A stretch of DNA of 64,000 nucleotides from Cytophagales bacterium. GTDB lineage: Bacteria; Bacteroidota; Bacteroidia; Cytophagales; Cyclobacteriaceae. The notes under the pieces were generated by a model that worked only from the letters and a program-made list of their open reading frames with translations, was not told the DNA's origin and made no database searches. Within the stretch, counting starts at the first letter, position 1. Every line of letters starts with the position of its first letter. Position numbers and translations under genes: made by a program. Location of the stretch: the NCBI GenBank assembly GCA_020402945.1, contig JADBYQ010000032.1, forward strand, positions 1 to 64,000, read 5' to 3'. Shown here in pieces: positions 61,285 through 64,000 of this stretch.

Positions 61285-61857
61285 TTAATTGCTAATCAAC
61301 CACACATTCCACTCTACCGCAATCGTCACTATCATTAATAATAAGAAGCCAATCGAAACTAGTTTATGCACCCATTCCGGAGATTTTGTGAAATATAAAA
61401 CACAAAAGATGAAGGGCAACACCAGTTTTAGCAATTGTTATTGAAGGCTGTCGCCCCGAATGATTAAACCATCTAAAATGCCAAGTACGGCAAGTCCGAT
61501 CGAGAATAGAAAAATCTTAGGGTAGTTATCCTGATAGAAAGCCTTCAAGTCTATCATACCCTCTTGGATACCAAACGGGAACAGCAACCGGGCCAGCACA
61601 AAAAGAATAATGGGATACACCATGATGAATAAAAATGTTGGCAACCGCCAGGGTGCATAGTTTTTAAGGTCGTAAATAATCCACCATTCTTGGACGTGAA
61701 GGATAAGCACAATAAGAACCCACAACACATGTGGCCAGTATATTTTCACGCGCTTGCTCTGGTGGATCAGATCGGCAATGGCAGTAAGGATTTGGGTTAT
61801 ACCAAGCCCTAAGATGATGGATATCAGTACCGTTACATACTCAAAGGCGCTGATTAT
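61285..61857 (-). pseudogene. Membrane protein gene with internal stop and no usual start codon
   Basis: On the minus strand one frame codes for an about 190-residue membrane protein: ISAFEYVTVLISIILGLG at the start, KIYWPHVLWVLIVLILHVQEWWIIYDL, KIFLFSIGLAVLGILDG and LVLPFIFCVLYFTKSPEWVHKL, ending SNN-like IAVEWNVWLISN at 61285. A TAA at 61438-61440 cuts the frame within it, and the N-terminal methionine is missing (a TAG precedes an ATA at 61855-61857). The pattern of a lost start plus an internal stop points to a pseudogene. A GTG at 61749 could start only a 103-residue piece. Confidence 0.7.
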
Positions 61858-62053
61858 CTATTTGATTAATCACAATGTGACTTGACTTTTCTTATTTTCT
61901 AAAATGATCCCAAATAGACGCGATTAGCCATAATCACCGGTTCACTTTCCAATTCAATTGTTCAAACTTATCCACATTTTTCTGGTTTTCCAGCGACAAT
62001 ATGAAACCCATCTATGGCGGCCTAAATAAATATCGCCAAGCCTATAAAATAAG
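61858..62053. other. Non-coding gap upstream of the Alternative Complex III promoter
   Basis: A 196-base AT-rich stretch with no supportable gene or strong hairpin. Confidence 0.4.
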
Positions 62054-62084
62054 TTTGAAATAATGGCTTGGGAGTGTAGATTTG
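62054..62084 (+). promoter_or_regulatory. Canonical Bacteroidetes promoter of the act operon
   Basis: TTTG at 62054-62057, then 19 bases, then TAGATTTG at 62077-62084. This matches the Bacteroidetes -33/-7 consensus exactly in motif and spacing and places the transcript start near 62090. A leader of about 30 bases precedes the ATG at 62121. Confidence 0.8.
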
Positions 62085-62120
62085 TGCCATTCCGTAAAAA
62101 AGCGGTTACCAAAACGCGTC

Positions 62121-63374
62121 ATGATGAATGATAGATTATCTGATCTCGTTAAGCTTCTCACCCTCGTACTGTTCGTTACAACAAGTTTTACTTCTTTCGC
62201 TCAAGAAATTCCGACAGATGCCGTTGCAATCAGCGCAGGGGAGGCCTTATTTAATGGCAATTGTAAATCGTGCCACCGAGTTAAACAAAAACTAGTAGGA
62301 CCAGCACTCGCTGGAGTCGAAAATCGGGCTCCATCCATTGCATGGATCATTGAATGGGTAAAGAATCCGGCAAAAAAGATTGCCAGTGGCGATGAGTACG
62401 CCAACAAAATCTATAATGAATACAACAAAAGCCAGATGACGGCTTTTACCAGTTATACAGACGCCCAAATCTTAAGCATCCTTGCTTATGTAAAGTCTGA
62501 TGCTGAAAAAGTCGAGGTAGCTCCTGCAGCAGCACAACAAACAGCTGGCGGAGGGAGTGCCGGTGTACCTTCTTCTTATTTGAATGCGATTGTGGGGGGT
62601 ATGCTTCTTATCCTTCTATTAATGCTTGTCATCCTTGGCCTGATCGTATCGGCCTTGAAGAAATACCTCAACCAAAAAGAATTGAGTGAAGACGATCAGC
62701 AAGTTGTCAATTCGCCTTATACGTTCGCAACGATAACCCGCAGTTCTGGTTTCATTTTCCTCGTTGTCTTTATAGTCGCTGCGGTTGGGTTTAAGACCAC
62801 AATTGACGGACTCTATTCCATTGGCGTACAGCAAGATTATCAACCCAAGCAACCCATCGCCTTTTCGCACAAGCTGCATGCAGGGTCATATGAAATTGAC
62901 TGTAAGTATTGCCACACAGGTGTACTAAAGGGCAAACAAGCAAACATACCTTCTCCTAATATATGTATGAACTGCCACACGCAGATCAAGCAAGAGTCAC
63001 CTGAGATCCAAAAAATTTATGCTGCCATCGGTTACGATTCTAAAACAGCTTCTTACACCGGCAAGCAGAAACCAATCGAGTGGGTTCGCATCCACAATCT
63101 TCCTGACTTGGCCTATTTTAACCACGCACAGCATGTGAATGTGGGCGGAATAGAGTGTCAGACTTGCCACGGTCCTGTTCAAGAAATGGAAGTGGTAAAG
63201 CAATACTCCTTATTAACAATGGGATGGTGTATTGACTGCCACCGTAAAACCGATGTCAACACAAAAGACAACGAGTATTACAACAAGCTGAACGAGTTAC
63301 ATCTGTCAGCAAAGAAATCAAAAATGAAAGTAGAGGACATTGGCGGATTGGAATGCGCAAAATGTCACTATTAA
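62121..63374 (+). CDS. actA: Alternative Complex III subunit ActA, multiheme cytochrome c
   Basis: Cytochrome subunit of ACIII, the quinol:cytochrome c (or oxidase) oxidoreductase. The ATG at 62121 gives 417 residues and a signal peptide (LVKLLTLVLFVTTSFTSFAQ); the TTG at 62082 overlaps the promoter and is rejected. Six heme-binding CxxCH motifs are at residues 48, 261, 282, 346, 370 and 412 (CKSCH, CKYCH, CMNCH, CQTCH, CIDCH, CAKCH). The first belongs to an N-terminal class I cytochrome c-like domain, then a hydrophobic segment near residue 160 and a linker lead into the five-heme part. Confidence 0.9.
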   Translation: MMNDRLSDLVKLLTLVLFVTTSFTSFAQEIPTDAVAISAGEALFNGNCKSCHRVKQKLVGPALAGVENRAPSIAWIIEWVKNPAKKIASGDEYANKIYNEYNKSQMTAFTSYTDAQILSILAYVKSDAEKVEVAPAAAQQTAGGGSAGVPSSYLNAIVGGMLLILLLMLVILGLIVSALKKYLNQKELSEDDQQVVNSPYTFATITRSSGFIFLVVFIVAAVGFKTTIDGLYSIGVQQDYQPKQPIAFSHKLHAGSYEIDCKYCHTGVLKGKQANIPSPNICMNCHTQIKQESPEIQKIYAAIGYDSKTASYTGKQKPIEWVRIHNLPDLAYFNHAQHVNVGGIECQTCHGPVQEMEVVKQYSLLTMGWCIDCHRKTDVNTKDNEYYNKLNELHLSAKKSKMKVEDIGGLECAKCHY

Positions 63375-63414
63375 TATTGTAAGCTTTAAATGTTTCGGTC
63401 ACGATAAAGAGCGT

Positions 63415-64000
63415 ATGAGCACTACTACTAAAAAGACATATTGGAAAGGATTAGCCCAACTCAAGAATGATCCTTCTTACGTAAAACATGCCGATAAAGA
63501 ATTTGTCGACATGGGCGTGTCAGAAGACCCTGGTCACTCTCGCAGAGACTTTTTAAAAATGATGGGTTTTAGTGTAGCAGCAGCTTCATTGGCTGCTTGC
63601 GAGGCACCAATCCGAAAAGCAATTCCTTACGTAGTGAAGCCGGTGGATGCCGATGCAGGTATTCCTAATTACTATGCATCAACCTACGTCAATGGTGGTG
63701 ATTATTGCTCAGTGGTGGTGAAAGTACGTGATGGCCGCCCGATCAAATTAGATGGTAACTCGCTTTCAAGTGTTACAAGAGGAGGCACCAGTGCGCAAGT
63801 AGAAGCATCTGTTCTTTCCTTGTATGATAACTTTAGGCTGCGTGGTCCTCGGATCAGCGATAAACCCGCAGATTGGGAAACGCTGGATAAAGAGGTGATT
63901 TCGAAATTGGAAGCAGTCTCAACGGAGGGTGGTCAAATAAGAATTGTAAGCAATACAATACTTAGCCCAAGCACAAAAGCAACCATCGAAAAATTCAAGG
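63415..64000 (+). CDS. actB: Alternative Complex III subunit ActB (partial, N-terminus)
   Basis: The first 195 codons of the large iron-sulfur/molybdopterin-like subunit of ACIII, truncated by the window edge. The N-terminal region has a TAT-like pattern: SRRDFLKMMGFSVAAASLAAC, with LAAC as a possible lipobox. This is followed by IPYVVKPVDADAGIPNYYAS and DGRPIKLDGN, the usual start of the molybdopterin-fold domain. It follows actA after 40 bases. Confidence 0.9.
   Translation, partial: MSTTTKKTYWKGLAQLKNDPSYVKHADKEFVDMGVSEDPGHSRRDFLKMMGFSVAAASLAACEAPIRKAIPYVVKPVDADAGIPNYYASTYVNGGDYCSVVVKVRDGRPIKLDGNSLSSVTRGGTSAQVEASVLSLYDNFRLRGPRISDKPADWETLDKEVISKLEAVSTEGGQIRIVSNTILSPSTKATIEKFK

Noticed and set aside
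62082-62120. Longer ActA start at the TTG (62082)
   Set aside because: The codon lies within the -7 promoter box, and the added peptide is not signal-like.

Overview
The window is a chromosomal segment of a Bacteroidota bacterium, most likely from the Cytophagales. The reasons are a menaquinone (men) operon, an arginine cluster built around the Bacteroidetes-type N-acyl-ornithine carbamoyltransferase, the start of an Alternative Complex III operon, putative porins and Nif3, LpxK and MiaE homologues of Bacteroidetes type, several TAnnTTTG -7 promoter boxes, and few purine-rich ribosome binding sites. I saw no tRNA, rRNA, CRISPR array, intact transposase or prophage.

Layout. 0-5.8 kb: ahcY, duplicated terminator hairpins, a TerB-like protein, an acyltransferase and symporter pair, rnhA, an orphan UPF0175 antitoxin-like gene and marC. 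5.9-15 kb: a probable inorganic-carbon or anion uptake locus, with a porin and SulP transporter on the minus strand, two divergent small exported proteins that look related, and dabA-dabB on the plus strand. 15-25.4 kb: housekeeping genes (aroQ, xerD, pyrD, an S9 peptidase lipoprotein, MoeB/ThiF-rhodanese, RidA, valS) plus a DUF6169 gene with an overlapping 57-residue partner. 25.4-31 kb: an accessory stretch of membrane and hypothetical proteins, DUF4256 and a BRO-type protein. 31-36.4 kb: RsmF-like methyltransferase, a DUF4160-DUF2442 pair, fumarylacetoacetase, a flavin reductase, an aspartic-protease-like protein and an exported PPC-domain protein. 36.4-48.5 kb: the menaquinone operon (hotdog thioesterase, menF, menD, menB), a phosphatase, TPR protein, Zn-ribbon-like protein, Nif3, LpxK, a putative porin and MiaE. 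48.5-58 kb: a nearly complete arginine operon with many ATGA or TAATG couplings (GNAT, argG, argC, argD, argF', DUF5618, argB, argE, NUDIX, argH). 58-62 kb: DedA, CYTH, purT and two decaying genes. 62-64 kb: actA and the start of actB.

The most striking non-genic signal is two families of short repeats that sit both between genes and inside them. The first is degenerate tandem arrays of period 7 in many sequence versions. The second is short GC-rich palindromes, such as those encoding LPAGKAG-like peptides, inserted in frame in valS, argF' and argG. A strong terminator-shaped hairpin also encodes a predicted signal peptide.
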